Source: Alkalibaculum sporogenes (lineage in GTDB: Bacteria; Bacillota; Clostridia; Eubacteriales; Alkalibacteraceae). From it: DNA of 64,000 bases. Position numbers and translations under genes: made by a program. Numbering within the stretch: the first letter of the stretch is position 1; the number at the start of each line of letters is the position of its first letter. Below are positions 18,489 to 26,241 of the stretch, one piece after another. The notes beneath the pieces are model-generated. The model searched no databases, was not told the origin of the DNA, and saw only the letters and a list, made by a program, of their open reading frames with translations. The stretch covers positions 1-64,000 of the forward strand of contig NZ_WHNX01000002.1 in assembly GCF_009362815.1 (NCBI RefSeq), read 5' to 3'.

Positions 18489-19451
18489 TTAATGAATTTG
18501 TGCTGGTAAATCGTAGGACAACATTAAATCTAGATAACTTTGCATTTCCTCGTCAGAAGGAGGATCTACATTTACTAGTTTGTAATTAAGGCCAATGCGA
18601 AGATATTTCGTAGTTCCCATATTGTGATAAGGTAATAGTTGAATCATAGTAACAGCATCTCCCAGATCCTTACAAAAATCTGCTGTCTTCATCATATTTT
18701 CCATAGATGCGTTGAGTTTTGGAATAGTTGGAATACGTATTTGAAGCTTTCCTCCATTTTTTGCAATGAGTTTTGCATTTTCAAGAATAAGTTCATTGTC
18801 TACACCTACAAAGTTTCGACTTCTCTTCGGATCCATATGCTTTAAGTCAAATAAGAAAAGATCTACATAAGGTAATATTTTTTCGTAGTTTTCACCAGGC
18901 GCGAACCCTGTAGTATCAACGCATACAGTAAGATTGCTCTCTTTACAACGTTTAGCAATGGCATATGTAAACTCAAACTGCTCCATAGGTTCACCGCCAG
19001 AGATAGTTACACCTCCATCCTTTCCGTAATATTTCTTATCTTTTATAATACGTTTAAATACATCTTCAAGTGAAATATCATATCCTGAGGGAACAAGGGC
19101 ATTAGCTGGACATACTTTAGTGCAGGCAAGACAATTATCGCATTTACTTCTATCTATATTTATCTTAGTTATCGTAGAATTATCTATTAGTGATTTTTCA
19201 GGTTCTCTTTCGTACAGAGCACTATTTGGGCAGACATTAATGCATAATCCACACTTTACTGTTCCTATGCAACGCATATCAAACCATGAGAGTTGAAAAT
19301 CATAATTTTGTGACTCTGGACTATGACACCATAAGCAAGTCAGTGGACACCCCATTAAAAATACGGTAGTACGAATTCCTGGACCGTCATGTACAGAGTA
19401 TCCTTGTATATCGTATACTCTTCCTTTGATATTTTCGCTCATTAACCACAT
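18489..19451 (-). CDS. Glycyl radical enzyme activating enzyme (radical SAM)
   Basis: The 320-residue radical-SAM activase generates the glycyl radical on its partner from S-adenosylmethionine. Seen: IQGYSVHDGPGIRT near the N-terminus; the SAM-cluster CxxxCxxC as GCPLTCLWCHSPES (C35, C39, C42); an inserted ferredoxin-like region with two sets of cysteines (CGLCINVCP and CDNCLACTKVCP); and TISGGEPMEQ. Two extra 4Fe-4S clusters are typical of activases of dehydratases, decarboxylases and fumarate-adding enzymes, and absent from the simple PFL activase. ATG 19451 follows AAAGGGA. It is the first gene of the activase-enzyme operon under the shared promoter module. Confidence 0.92.
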   Translation of the reverse strand: MWLMSENIKGRVYDIQGYSVHDGPGIRTTVFLMGCPLTCLWCHSPESQNYDFQLSWFDMRCIGTVKCGLCINVCPNSALYEREPEKSLIDNSTITKINIDRSKCDNCLACTKVCPANALVPSGYDISLEDVFKRIIKDKKYYGKDGGVTISGGEPMEQFEFTYAIAKRCKESNLTVCVDTTGFAPGENYEKILPYVDLFLFDLKHMDPKRSRNFVGVDNELILENAKLIAKNGGKLQIRIPTIPKLNASMENMMKTADFCKDLGDAVTMIQLLPYHNMGTTKYLRIGLNYKLVNVDPPSDEEMQSYLDLMLSYDLPAQIH

Positions 19452-19556
19452 ACATCCCTTTCCATATATTTTTCTAATAATCCTATCATTATGTTAATAG
19501 CAATTAATTGATTCATAATTTAATCTACACTTTGAGAGATTACTTGCTATGTTTAT

Positions 19557-19623
19557 ATTGTATATACCTGATTTTACTTTCTCAATAACAATAAAGGACA
19601 TACTTTATAAAAAAACGTCCTTT
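19557..19623 (-). promoter_or_regulatory. Promoter and upstream dyad of the activase-glycyl radical enzyme operon
   Basis: On the minus strand, TTGAGA (19580-19585) and TACAAT (19557-19562) are separated by 17 bp. Seven bp upstream of -35 is the inverted repeat AAAGGACGT...ATGTCCTTT (19593-19623). The same arrangement, with the same spacings up to the dyad, occurs at 22917-22984 before the GPH transporter. A dyad directly upstream of -35 suggests an activator site. It could also serve the divergent serine dehydratase genes. Confidence 0.7.
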
Positions 19624-19771
19624 TTTTACTATAAATATAAAATGGTGATAATGGTACTAATATTAAATATAGTGGAAATAATATGTTATAGATGATTGCC
19701 AAGAGTTGCTTGTAGGTGAGTTTAATGAAAGGTATGTAAAAAAGAAAAGATGGATGGGTGATTTATATAAT

Positions 19772-20440
19772 ATGAATAATATAAGTGTTTTTGATGTTAT
19801 AGGCCCTATTATGATAGGTCCTTCAAGTTCCCACACAGCAGGTGCTTTAAAAATTGCACTCCTAGCGGGGAAAATGATCAAAGAAGAAATTGTTAGTGTA
19901 AAATTTATACTTTATGGGTCTTTTGCTGAAACTTATAGGGGACATGGAACAGATAGAGCACTTTTAGCTGGAATTATGGGTTTTAATACAGATGACTTCA
20001 GAATAAAAGATTCGTACTCTATAGCAGATAAAAAGAACTTATTATATTTTTTTGAGGTAAATAAAACAAATATGGAAGTACATCCAAACACTGTTGATAT
20101 AATTATTACTAATGAAACAGGGAAGGTAGTAACTGTAAGAGGAATATCTTTAGGTGGAGGTAATATTTCTATTAGAAATATAAATGGTGTAGATATAAGC
20201 CTTTCAGGTAATTATAATACTATTGTAGTAAAACAAATAGATACGCCTGGAGTAGCAGCACATATTACAAAAGTTTTAAGTTTAAACAAAATTAACATTG
20301 CTTTTATGAGCATTTATCGTGAAGTCAAAGGCGAAAATGCATATACAATTATTGAGGCTGATGATGAAGTAACACAAGATATTGTTACACATTTAGAGAA
20401 AAATAGTTTTATAGAAAGCGCTATACTATTAGAGGTTTAG
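19772..20440 (+). CDS. sdaAB: L-serine dehydratase, iron-sulfur-dependent, beta subunit
   Basis: The beta subunit of the two-subunit 4Fe-4S L-serine dehydratase, which converts serine to pyruvate and ammonia. It begins ISVFDVIGPIMIGPSSSHTAGA, the canonical N-terminus, so ATG 19772 is preferred over the TTG at 19706; this gives 222 residues, the usual length. A C-terminal ACT domain is visible (IDTPGVAAHITKVLSLNKINIAFMSI). The alpha subunit follows 12 bp downstream. The pair lies divergent from the glycyl radical enzyme operon, sharing its regulatory interval. Confidence 0.95.
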   Translation: MNNISVFDVIGPIMIGPSSSHTAGALKIALLAGKMIKEEIVSVKFILYGSFAETYRGHGTDRALLAGIMGFNTDDFRIKDSYSIADKKNLLYFFEVNKTNMEVHPNTVDIIITNETGKVVTVRGISLGGGNISIRNINGVDISLSGNYNTIVVKQIDTPGVAAHITKVLSLNKINIAFMSIYREVKGENAYTIIEADDEVTQDIVTHLEKNSFIESAILLEV

Positions 20441-20452
20441 GGAGAAGTTAGA

Positions 20453-21316
20453 ATGGATTTTACAAATGCACAAGGTCTTTTAAAAATATGTAAAGATAAG
20501 AGAATTAGTATTTCTAAGGCTATGATTAATAGAGAAGTCGAAATAATTATGGCTCAAGAGAAAGAAGTAATTGAAAAATTAGCTTATACTTTTCAAATTA
20601 TGAAAGAAGCTATTAATAAAGCACTTACACAAAAAATTGTATCTATGGGTGGGCTTATAGGTGGAGAAGCAATCAAAATAAACGCTAGAAGAATAAATAG
20701 CGATCCTGTATGTGGAAAAATAATATCTAAAGCGATATCATATGCAATGGGTGTCTTAGAAGTTAACTCGTCAATGGGACTTATTGTTGCAGCACCAACG
20801 GCTGGTTCATCAGGAGTTATTCCAGGGGTGTTTGTAGCAATACAAGAAGAATACGGATGTTCAGATGAAGAGATGGTAGATGCCCTTTTAAATGCTGGAG
20901 CTATAGGTTATTTGATAACGCGAAATGCTACTGTATCAGGGGCTGAAGGTGGGTGTCAGGCAGAAGTAGGCTCAGCAAGTGCAATGGCTGCTTCTGCTAT
21001 TACTCAAATTATGGGAGGTACTCCAGAACAATGTCTCTCGGCAGCTTCAACTGCAATAATTAATACACTAGGACTAATTTGTGATCCAATAGCAGGTTTA
21101 GTAGAAGCCCCATGTCAAAAACGCAATGCTATGGGAGCATCAAATGCACTAATTAGTTCAGAGATATCTTTATGTGGAATAATGAGTATCATTCCTTTTG
21201 ATGAAGTCATTAGTACGATGTATAATGTAGGTAAAAGTCTCCCGCGTGAGCTAAGAGAAACAGCTCTTGGCGGTATAGCCGCGACTCCAACTGCATGTAA
21301 GATGTGTATTAGATAA
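20453..21316 (+). CDS. sdaAA: L-serine dehydratase, iron-sulfur-dependent, alpha subunit
   Basis: The catalytic subunit, 287 residues. The conserved run APTAGSSGVIPGVF and the Cys residues that hold the catalytic 4Fe-4S cluster (ICDPIAG, EAPCQKR, and TACKMC at the C-terminus) are visible. The oxygen-labile cluster fits an anaerobe. It follows sdaAB by 12 bp with a GGGAGAAG ribosome site, so the two are one operon, closed by a strong terminator. Confidence 0.95.
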   Translation: MDFTNAQGLLKICKDKRISISKAMINREVEIIMAQEKEVIEKLAYTFQIMKEAINKALTQKIVSMGGLIGGEAIKINARRINSDPVCGKIISKAISYAMGVLEVNSSMGLIVAAPTAGSSGVIPGVFVAIQEEYGCSDEEMVDALLNAGAIGYLITRNATVSGAEGGCQAEVGSASAMAASAITQIMGGTPEQCLSAASTAIINTLGLICDPIAGLVEAPCQKRNAMGASNALISSEISLCGIMSIIPFDEVISTMYNVGKSLPRELRETALGGIAATPTACKMCIR

Positions 21317-21326
21317 CTGTTTTATG

Positions 21327-21366
21327 AAAAATATCACCTTACGGACATGCAAGGTGATATTTTTTA
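21327..21366. terminator. Bidirectional terminator between sdaAA and the GPH transporter
   Basis: AATATCACCTT and AAGGTGATATT form an 11-bp stem with a 10-nt loop. T runs on the plus side and A runs on the minus side serve both convergent genes. Confidence 0.9.
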
Positions 21367-21397
21367 TAGTTAAATATAATTATATATCCTATCTCAT

Positions 21398-22780
21398 TTA
21401 AGTGATATTGTTTTGTCTTGTAGTAATTTCTTCTTTCATTTTCTTTAAATCTTCTGGTTTTAAGCCGTAGAATAGAATACAAACAAAACCGAAGACTGCT
21501 GCAGTGGCAGGTAGAAGAGTTGCGATAAGCGCAACTCCGGCAGCTATTTCTGGTGTTGGGTCCATTCCACCAACATAACCAATTGCTGCAAGGGCATAGG
21601 CTGAGATACTCCCAGAAATAACCATTGCAATTTTTATAGGGAATGCAGATAATGACATTACTACACTCTTAGCAGATTTTCCTGTCTTCCATTCTGCATA
21701 GTCAGCACAGTCAGAATATACAGCACCAGATATTGAAAAGCCAAAACCACTGCTAAATGACGCAAGACCACAAAGGATAAGGAAAGCCATAGGTTCTCTA
21801 CCTATAAAGTAAGCTAGTACGAGGAAGAACGCTTGCCCTGATAAACCAATTACATATGTTTTCTTTGTACCTAATTTTTTTGCTAATACAGGTCCTACAA
21901 AGTTTCCAACAAAACCACCTATTGTTAAGCTTAGGAAATAGGAAGAAACAAGTAACATATCTCCAGCTACGTATTGATAGAAGAATACTGCAAATCCAGC
22001 TAAAGACAAAGCGGCAGTGAAGCGTCCAAGTTCTGCTAGCATTAATGTAATAAGGTATTTGTTACCAAGTACTTGTTGAGCCATCTCTTTAAAAGTTGGT
22101 ACATTTTTTGCTGGCCAACGTCCTGGTGTGTCAACTGGTTTAGCTGCAGTAGAGGATACTATGTATGCAAACCACTGAAAGATACAGAATATTAACATGT
22201 ATAAAAAGAAACCTCTTGCATTTCGCTCTCCTTGACCACCAAGAAAGATAATAATCGGTAATGAGAATAAGCTAAATAAGATACGACTTCCTGTGTTCAT
22301 CTGATTAGTTCTCGAAGCAACCATTATTCTCTCATCAGGAGTATTTCCCATAGCTGGTAATAAACCAAATCTAGCAGAATACCCAAAGTTAACAAAAATG
22401 TGACCTATCATATAGAAAACAGAAAAATAGATAGCCATACTTGCTTGGCTCATACCCGTGGGAACGCGGAACATCATAATAAAAGAAATTGCAACTATTC
22501 CAGGTGCAATCATCATCCATGAGCGATATTTCCCCCATGGTAGTTTTGATTTTTCAATAATAATACCAGTAAGTGGTACAGAAATTGCATCAACGATTCT
22601 ATTGATTAAAATCATTGTACCTACGAGAGCAGGTGCGAGTAATGCAATGTCAGTTAAAAAATAAACATAATAGCTTACAGCAACTTGCATCATTAAACCG
22701 AAACCTACTTCGGCAAAGCCGTAAGCAGTGGCTCTTGAAGAACTTAACTTAAAATCTGTAGCAGTATTATTTACATTCAT
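21398..22780 (-). CDS. GPH-family sodium-coupled symporter
   Basis: A 460-residue, about 12-segment membrane protein of the glycoside-pentoside-hexuronide cation symporter family within the MFS. Seen: DAISVPLTGIIIEKSKLPWGKYRSWM after the second helix and DYAEWKTGKSAKSVVMS in the C-terminal half, both GPH landmarks. GPH members take up glycosides, hexuronides or related acids with Na+ or H+. The substrate is not deducible, but no sugar enzyme lies nearby and the gene shares its promoter/operator module with the glycyl radical enzyme operon, so the substrate is probably that enzyme's or a precursor. AAGGAG precedes the ATG. A paralogue lies at 62216-63586. Confidence 0.9.
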   Translation of the reverse strand: MNVNNTATDFKLSSSRATAYGFAEVGFGLMMQVAVSYYVYFLTDIALLAPALVGTMILINRIVDAISVPLTGIIIEKSKLPWGKYRSWMMIAPGIVAISFIMMFRVPTGMSQASMAIYFSVFYMIGHIFVNFGYSARFGLLPAMGNTPDERIMVASRTNQMNTGSRILFSLFSLPIIIFLGGQGERNARGFFLYMLIFCIFQWFAYIVSSTAAKPVDTPGRWPAKNVPTFKEMAQQVLGNKYLITLMLAELGRFTAALSLAGFAVFFYQYVAGDMLLVSSYFLSLTIGGFVGNFVGPVLAKKLGTKKTYVIGLSGQAFFLVLAYFIGREPMAFLILCGLASFSSGFGFSISGAVYSDCADYAEWKTGKSAKSVVMSLSAFPIKIAMVISGSISAYALAAIGYVGGMDPTPEIAAGVALIATLLPATAAVFGFVCILFYGLKPEDLKKMKEEITTRQNNIT

Positions 22781-22916
22781 ATAAATCTTCTCCTTTATTT
22801 TTTATTTTTAATAAACTTTGTCTTTGAAAACATAATAGTATAAATAGAAAATAAAATGTGTTATAAGTGAGTATTTTTTATTTGGATATAGTTACTAGAT
22901 CATTTCTATAGAGAAT

Positions 22917-22984
22917 ATTGTATCTATATATGCAAACTGATACAATAACAATAAAAGACATGATTTATAAAAATAATGTCCTTT
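22917..22984 (-). promoter_or_regulatory. Promoter and upstream dyad of the GPH transporter, matching that of the glycyl radical enzyme operon
   Basis: On the minus strand TTGTAT (22940-22945) and TACAAT (22917-22922) are 17 bp apart. The upstream dyad AAAGGACAT...ATGTCTTTT occupies 22953-22984. From -10 to the near arm of the dyad this aligns without gaps with 19557-19601, including the shared CAATAACAATAAA (plus strand). Confidence 0.7.
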
Positions 22985-23052
22985 CTAATATCTTGTAAAT
23001 AAGGTGTAGTAATGTATATAAATACTATGAAAAAAGAAATGAGGCTATAAGA

Positions 23053-24876
23053 TTGTATAGAAATTTAGAAGAGTGTATTATCGATTTAGAGAACACAGGT
23101 CAATTAGTTAGGGTACATGAGGAAGTAGATCCAAATCTAGAAATGGCAGCAATACATATGCGAGTGTATGCAAATGGAGGACCAGCATTATTATTTGAAA
23201 ATATAAAAGGAACAAACTATAGAGCAGTATCTAATCTTTTTGGTACAATAGAGAGAAGTAAATTTATTTTTAGAGATACAATTAATGAAACACAGAGCGT
23301 AATCGCATTACGTAATGATCCAATGAGTATAGTGAAAAATCCTTTTAGATATATTAAAACAGGGATAGCAGCTACTAAAGCACTACCTTGGAAAAAGTCT
23401 AGTAATAAGGTACAAGGGTTTAAAGAAATACAGATTTCTGATCTTCCACTCATTCAACATTGGCCAAATGATGGAGGAGCATTTATTACTTTGCCACAAG
23501 TGTATACAGAAGATCTTGATAATCCAGGGATTATGAATAGTAACTTAGGTATGTATCGTGTCCAGCTTAGTGGTAATGATTATATAATGAATAAAGAAGT
23601 TGGTATGCATTATCAAACACAAAGAGGTATCGGTGTTCATCAACAGTCTGCTAGAAAAGATAGAGTCCCTCTGAAAGTGAGTATTTTTATTGGAGGTCCT
23701 CCTGCACATACCTTAGCTGCAATTATGCCTTTGCCCGAAGGCTTAAGTGAAATGACTTTTGCGGGATTATTATCTGGACGAAACTTTCGATACTGTTATG
23801 ATGAGGGATATTGTGTCAGTTTAGATGCCGATTTTGTAATAACAGGAGAAATCTATCCATGTGAAACTAAACCAGAAGGCCCCTTTGGTGATCATATAGG
23901 ATATTACAGTCTCGTTCACGATTTCCCTGTTATGAGAGTAAATAAAGTTTATGCTAAAGACAAAGCAATTTGGCCATTTACAGTAGTCGGACGCCCTCCA
24001 CAAGAGGATACTTCATTTGGTGATCTAGTTCATGAGTTGACTGGAGATGCAATAAAACAGGAAATTCCTGGTGTGAAAGAAGTACATGCTGTAGATGCCG
24101 CAGGAGTTCATCCACTACTATTTGCTATTGGAAGTGAAAGATACACTCCGTATCAACAAGTTAAACAGCCATCAGAAATTCTTACTATTGCAAATAGAAT
24201 ATTGGGAACAGGACATGTTAGTTTAGCTAAATATCTGTTTATAACTGCAGAGGAGAATAAACCACTAGATACTCGAGATGAAATAGATTTCTTAACATAT
24301 ATACTTGAAAGGATCGACCTTCATCGCGATATTCATTTTCAAACAAACACAACTATTGATACTCTTGATTATTCAGGAACTGGCTTAAATGAAGGTAGTA
24401 AAGTTGTAATTGCAGCTTATGGTGACAAAATAAGAGATCTGTGTAATGATATTCCCGAACAGCTAAAGGGTATAAGTAACTTTATAGATCCTCATTTAGT
24501 AATGCCAGGAATTGTAGCTATTAAAGCACCAGAATTTTCAAGTTATAAACAAGCACAAGAGGAAATAAATCAATTATGTATTACTATTGTTTCAAAAGGT
24601 GAAATGCCAATATGTCCAGTAATTATACTTTGTGATGATAGTAAATTTATGAGTATTTTTAATAATTTTTTATGGGCAACATTTACTCGAAGTAATCCTT
24701 CCCATGATATTTATGGCGTTAATAGTTACTATAAAAATAAACATTGGGCATGTGATAATATGATCATAGATGCTCGCATAAAACCTCATCATGCACCTCA
24801 ACTAATTTTAGATCCATTAGTTGAAGAAAGGATTGAACGTTTCTTTGTTGAAGGAGCAAGCTTAAATAGATTATAA
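23053..24876 (+). CDS. UbiD-family (prenylated-FMN) decarboxylase
   Basis: A 607-residue member of the UbiD family, which reversibly decarboxylates aromatic or unsaturated acids with prenylated FMN. Family-typical blocks: RNLEECIIDLENTGQLVRV at the N-terminus, NLGMYRVQL followed by GMHYQTQRGIG, FIGGPPAHTLAA, EGPFGDHIGYYS, and VVGRPPQEDTSFGDL. TTG start at 23053 follows GAGG by about 8 nt. It is somewhat longer than the usual 450-500 residues, with an extended C-terminus. No UbiX prenyltransferase gene is in the window. It is divergent from the GPH transporter, sharing the regulatory interval. Substrate unknown; a link to the glycyl radical enzyme pathway is inferred from position. Confidence 0.88.
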   Translation: MYRNLEECIIDLENTGQLVRVHEEVDPNLEMAAIHMRVYANGGPALLFENIKGTNYRAVSNLFGTIERSKFIFRDTINETQSVIALRNDPMSIVKNPFRYIKTGIAATKALPWKKSSNKVQGFKEIQISDLPLIQHWPNDGGAFITLPQVYTEDLDNPGIMNSNLGMYRVQLSGNDYIMNKEVGMHYQTQRGIGVHQQSARKDRVPLKVSIFIGGPPAHTLAAIMPLPEGLSEMTFAGLLSGRNFRYCYDEGYCVSLDADFVITGEIYPCETKPEGPFGDHIGYYSLVHDFPVMRVNKVYAKDKAIWPFTVVGRPPQEDTSFGDLVHELTGDAIKQEIPGVKEVHAVDAAGVHPLLFAIGSERYTPYQQVKQPSEILTIANRILGTGHVSLAKYLFITAEENKPLDTRDEIDFLTYILERIDLHRDIHFQTNTTIDTLDYSGTGLNEGSKVVIAAYGDKIRDLCNDIPEQLKGISNFIDPHLVMPGIVAIKAPEFSSYKQAQEEINQLCITIVSKGEMPICPVIILCDDSKFMSIFNNFLWATFTRSNPSHDIYGVNSYYKNKHWACDNMIIDARIKPHHAPQLILDPLVEERIERFFVEGASLNRL

Positions 24877-25027
24877 GAAGAGAAGGACTTACTTAAAAGA
24901 ATAAACCTCTATCATCTGACATCTTATTTCTCACTTCTCAAGGGAGCAAGGGCCAATGACGGTCACCCAAAATAGGTGGAGAATAATCTGCACAGGATAA
25001 TGTAAACGCTACTGATTATGATGAAAA
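24877..25027. other. Intergenic stretch after the UbiD gene
   Basis: About 150 bp of more mixed composition than the usual spacers, with a small stem (CACC...GGTG near 24967-24981) and a TGACGGTCA near-palindrome. I could not match it to a riboswitch or other RNA class. Confidence 0.3.
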
Positions 25028-25048
25028 AGGCGACAAAATGTGTCGCCT
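25028..25048 (-). terminator. Terminator of the URO-D/CobW/His-rich operon
   Basis: AGGCGACA and TGTCGCCT form a perfect 8-bp stem with a 5-nt loop. On the minus strand it is followed by a T run and lies 10 bp after the His-rich protein stop. Confidence 0.88.
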
Positions 25049-25058
25049 AGGAATTTGC

Positions 25059-25502
25059 TTAGTTGATGTAGTCATTAAATACTTTTACGAGTATGCTTTC
25101 AAGCTGTTCTGGTTTTATATAGAAGACTATTGCTACACCTTCAATATTACAGCATTCGCTTTTTATATAATGTTTGTTTGACTCATCTTCCGTTATTGAA
25201 ATCATACACTTTTTATCTTCACAAGTGATAAAAGCTTTAATGTGACCTATAATTCCACTGAGAGTAGTTACTTCCTTTGCAATTTGCTTTAATAAGTCAT
25301 CGAGTATTACTTCTGCTTGTTCAAATGATTTTTTAATATTGAATCTGTAGGAGCCGACAATACTCATATCATGAGATGATATTGTGATTGGTTTTTGTTC
25401 ATGATGATGCTCATGATGATGCTCGTGTTGGTGTACATCTTCATTATGTTTATGTTCTGATTTTTCTCCGTGCAAATGATGTTTTTCCTTATGATTACTC
25501 AT
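25059..25502 (-). CDS. His-rich metal-binding protein
   Basis: A 147-residue protein whose first 36 residues contain 14 histidines (for example HQHEHHHEHHHE), a likely Zn, Ni or Co store or delivery tail. The remaining 110 residues form a compact domain with YRFNIKKSFEQAEVILDDLLKQ, TCEDKKCMIS and ECCNIEG; I do not recognise its family. It starts 3 nt after the CobW-type GTPase stop, with GGGGCGTGAG as ribosome site. The GTPase itself lacks a CobW C-terminal domain, so this protein may be the missing metal-binding half on a separate chain. That is inference. Confidence 0.8.
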   Translation of the reverse strand: MSNHKEKHHLHGEKSEHKHNEDVHQHEHHHEHHHEQKPITISSHDMSIVGSYRFNIKKSFEQAEVILDDLLKQIAKEVTTLSGIIGHIKAFITCEDKKCMISITEDESNKHYIKSECCNIEGVAIVFYIKPEQLESILVKVFNDYIN

Positions 25503-25505
25503 TTC

Positions 25506-26117
25506 TCACGCCCCTTTACCATTTCCCAGCATTCTATCAAATACTTGTGAGTCTATTTGTTTTGAAGCGCTTATTTTAAAGAATTGAGCATTATTGTTAT
25601 ATGTCCTAACTGAATTCTCTACTTCTGTCAAAGTAGTTTCGTCAACAATGTCAACTTTATTTATTAAAATTACATCGGCATCATTGAGTTGGTCTTTCAG
25701 AAGCATTTCCATAGGACGGATGAGCCTTTTCCATCTCTTAGCGTCAGTAACACATGTAATGATACAATTAATATCTGGCATGGACTGAGCTATAGTTTCC
25801 TTAATATTGTGTGGATATGCTACTCCTGTTGCTTCCATAATGATGAGTTCAGGATTAAAATCACGTATTATCTTGTGTAATCCTATAACAAGTTCTCCTG
25901 ACATAGTGCAGCAGACGCATCCGGAAAACATATTTGCAACTTCATATCCATTATTGATGAGTATCTTATCGTCAACGCTTACTTCACCTATCTCGTTTTC
26001 TAAGATTACTACCTTTGTCGTATTTTCAGGGTTATCACCAACTATATATTTAGCGAGCTGTATAACGACACTTGTTTTACCTGAACCTAAAAATCCACCT
26101 AAAATTAATATTTTCAT
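25506..26117 (-). CDS. CobW/HypB/UreG-type GTPase, short form
   Basis: A 203-residue G3E GTPase of the metallochaperone class: Walker A GGFLGSGKTS (residues 7-16), the metal-binding CxCC motif in FSGCVCCT (C67, C69, C70), MEATGVAYP, and the G4 box NKVD. Standard COG0523 proteins have a further C-terminal domain and run over 300 residues; this one stops after the GTPase domain. It sits between a URO-D-family gene 124 bp upstream and the His-rich gene 3 nt downstream. Delivery of Zn or Co to the URO-D protein is a reasonable inference. Confidence 0.88.
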   Translation of the reverse strand: MKILILGGFLGSGKTSVVIQLAKYIVGDNPENTTKVVILENEIGEVSVDDKILINNGYEVANMFSGCVCCTMSGELVIGLHKIIRDFNPELIIMEATGVAYPHNIKETIAQSMPDINCIITCVTDAKRWKRLIRPMEMLLKDQLNDADVILINKVDIVDETTLTEVENSVRTYNNNAQFFKISASKQIDSQVFDRMLGNGKGA

Positions 26118-26241
26118 TGTATATGCACCTTTTTTCTATATTAAATTACTCTGATATAACTAATTGGTATAGAACATATCTAAAGATATTTTAATAACAC
26201 TTGATAATCTTTACTTTTGATTAAGTTATTAAACAAAATTT

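Noticed and set aside
18489-19451. Calling the activase a pyruvate formate-lyase activase
   Set aside because: It carries an inserted two-cluster ferredoxin region and pairs with a non-PFL glycyl radical enzyme; the simple PFL activase lacks that insert.
24930-25027. Sequence after the UbiD gene with GGTGGAGAATAATCTGCACA and GTAAACGCTACTG, reminiscent of cobalamin riboswitch pieces
   Set aside because: The conserved blocks are not in the order a cobalamin riboswitch needs, and no gene lies downstream on that strand. Not annotated as a riboswitch.
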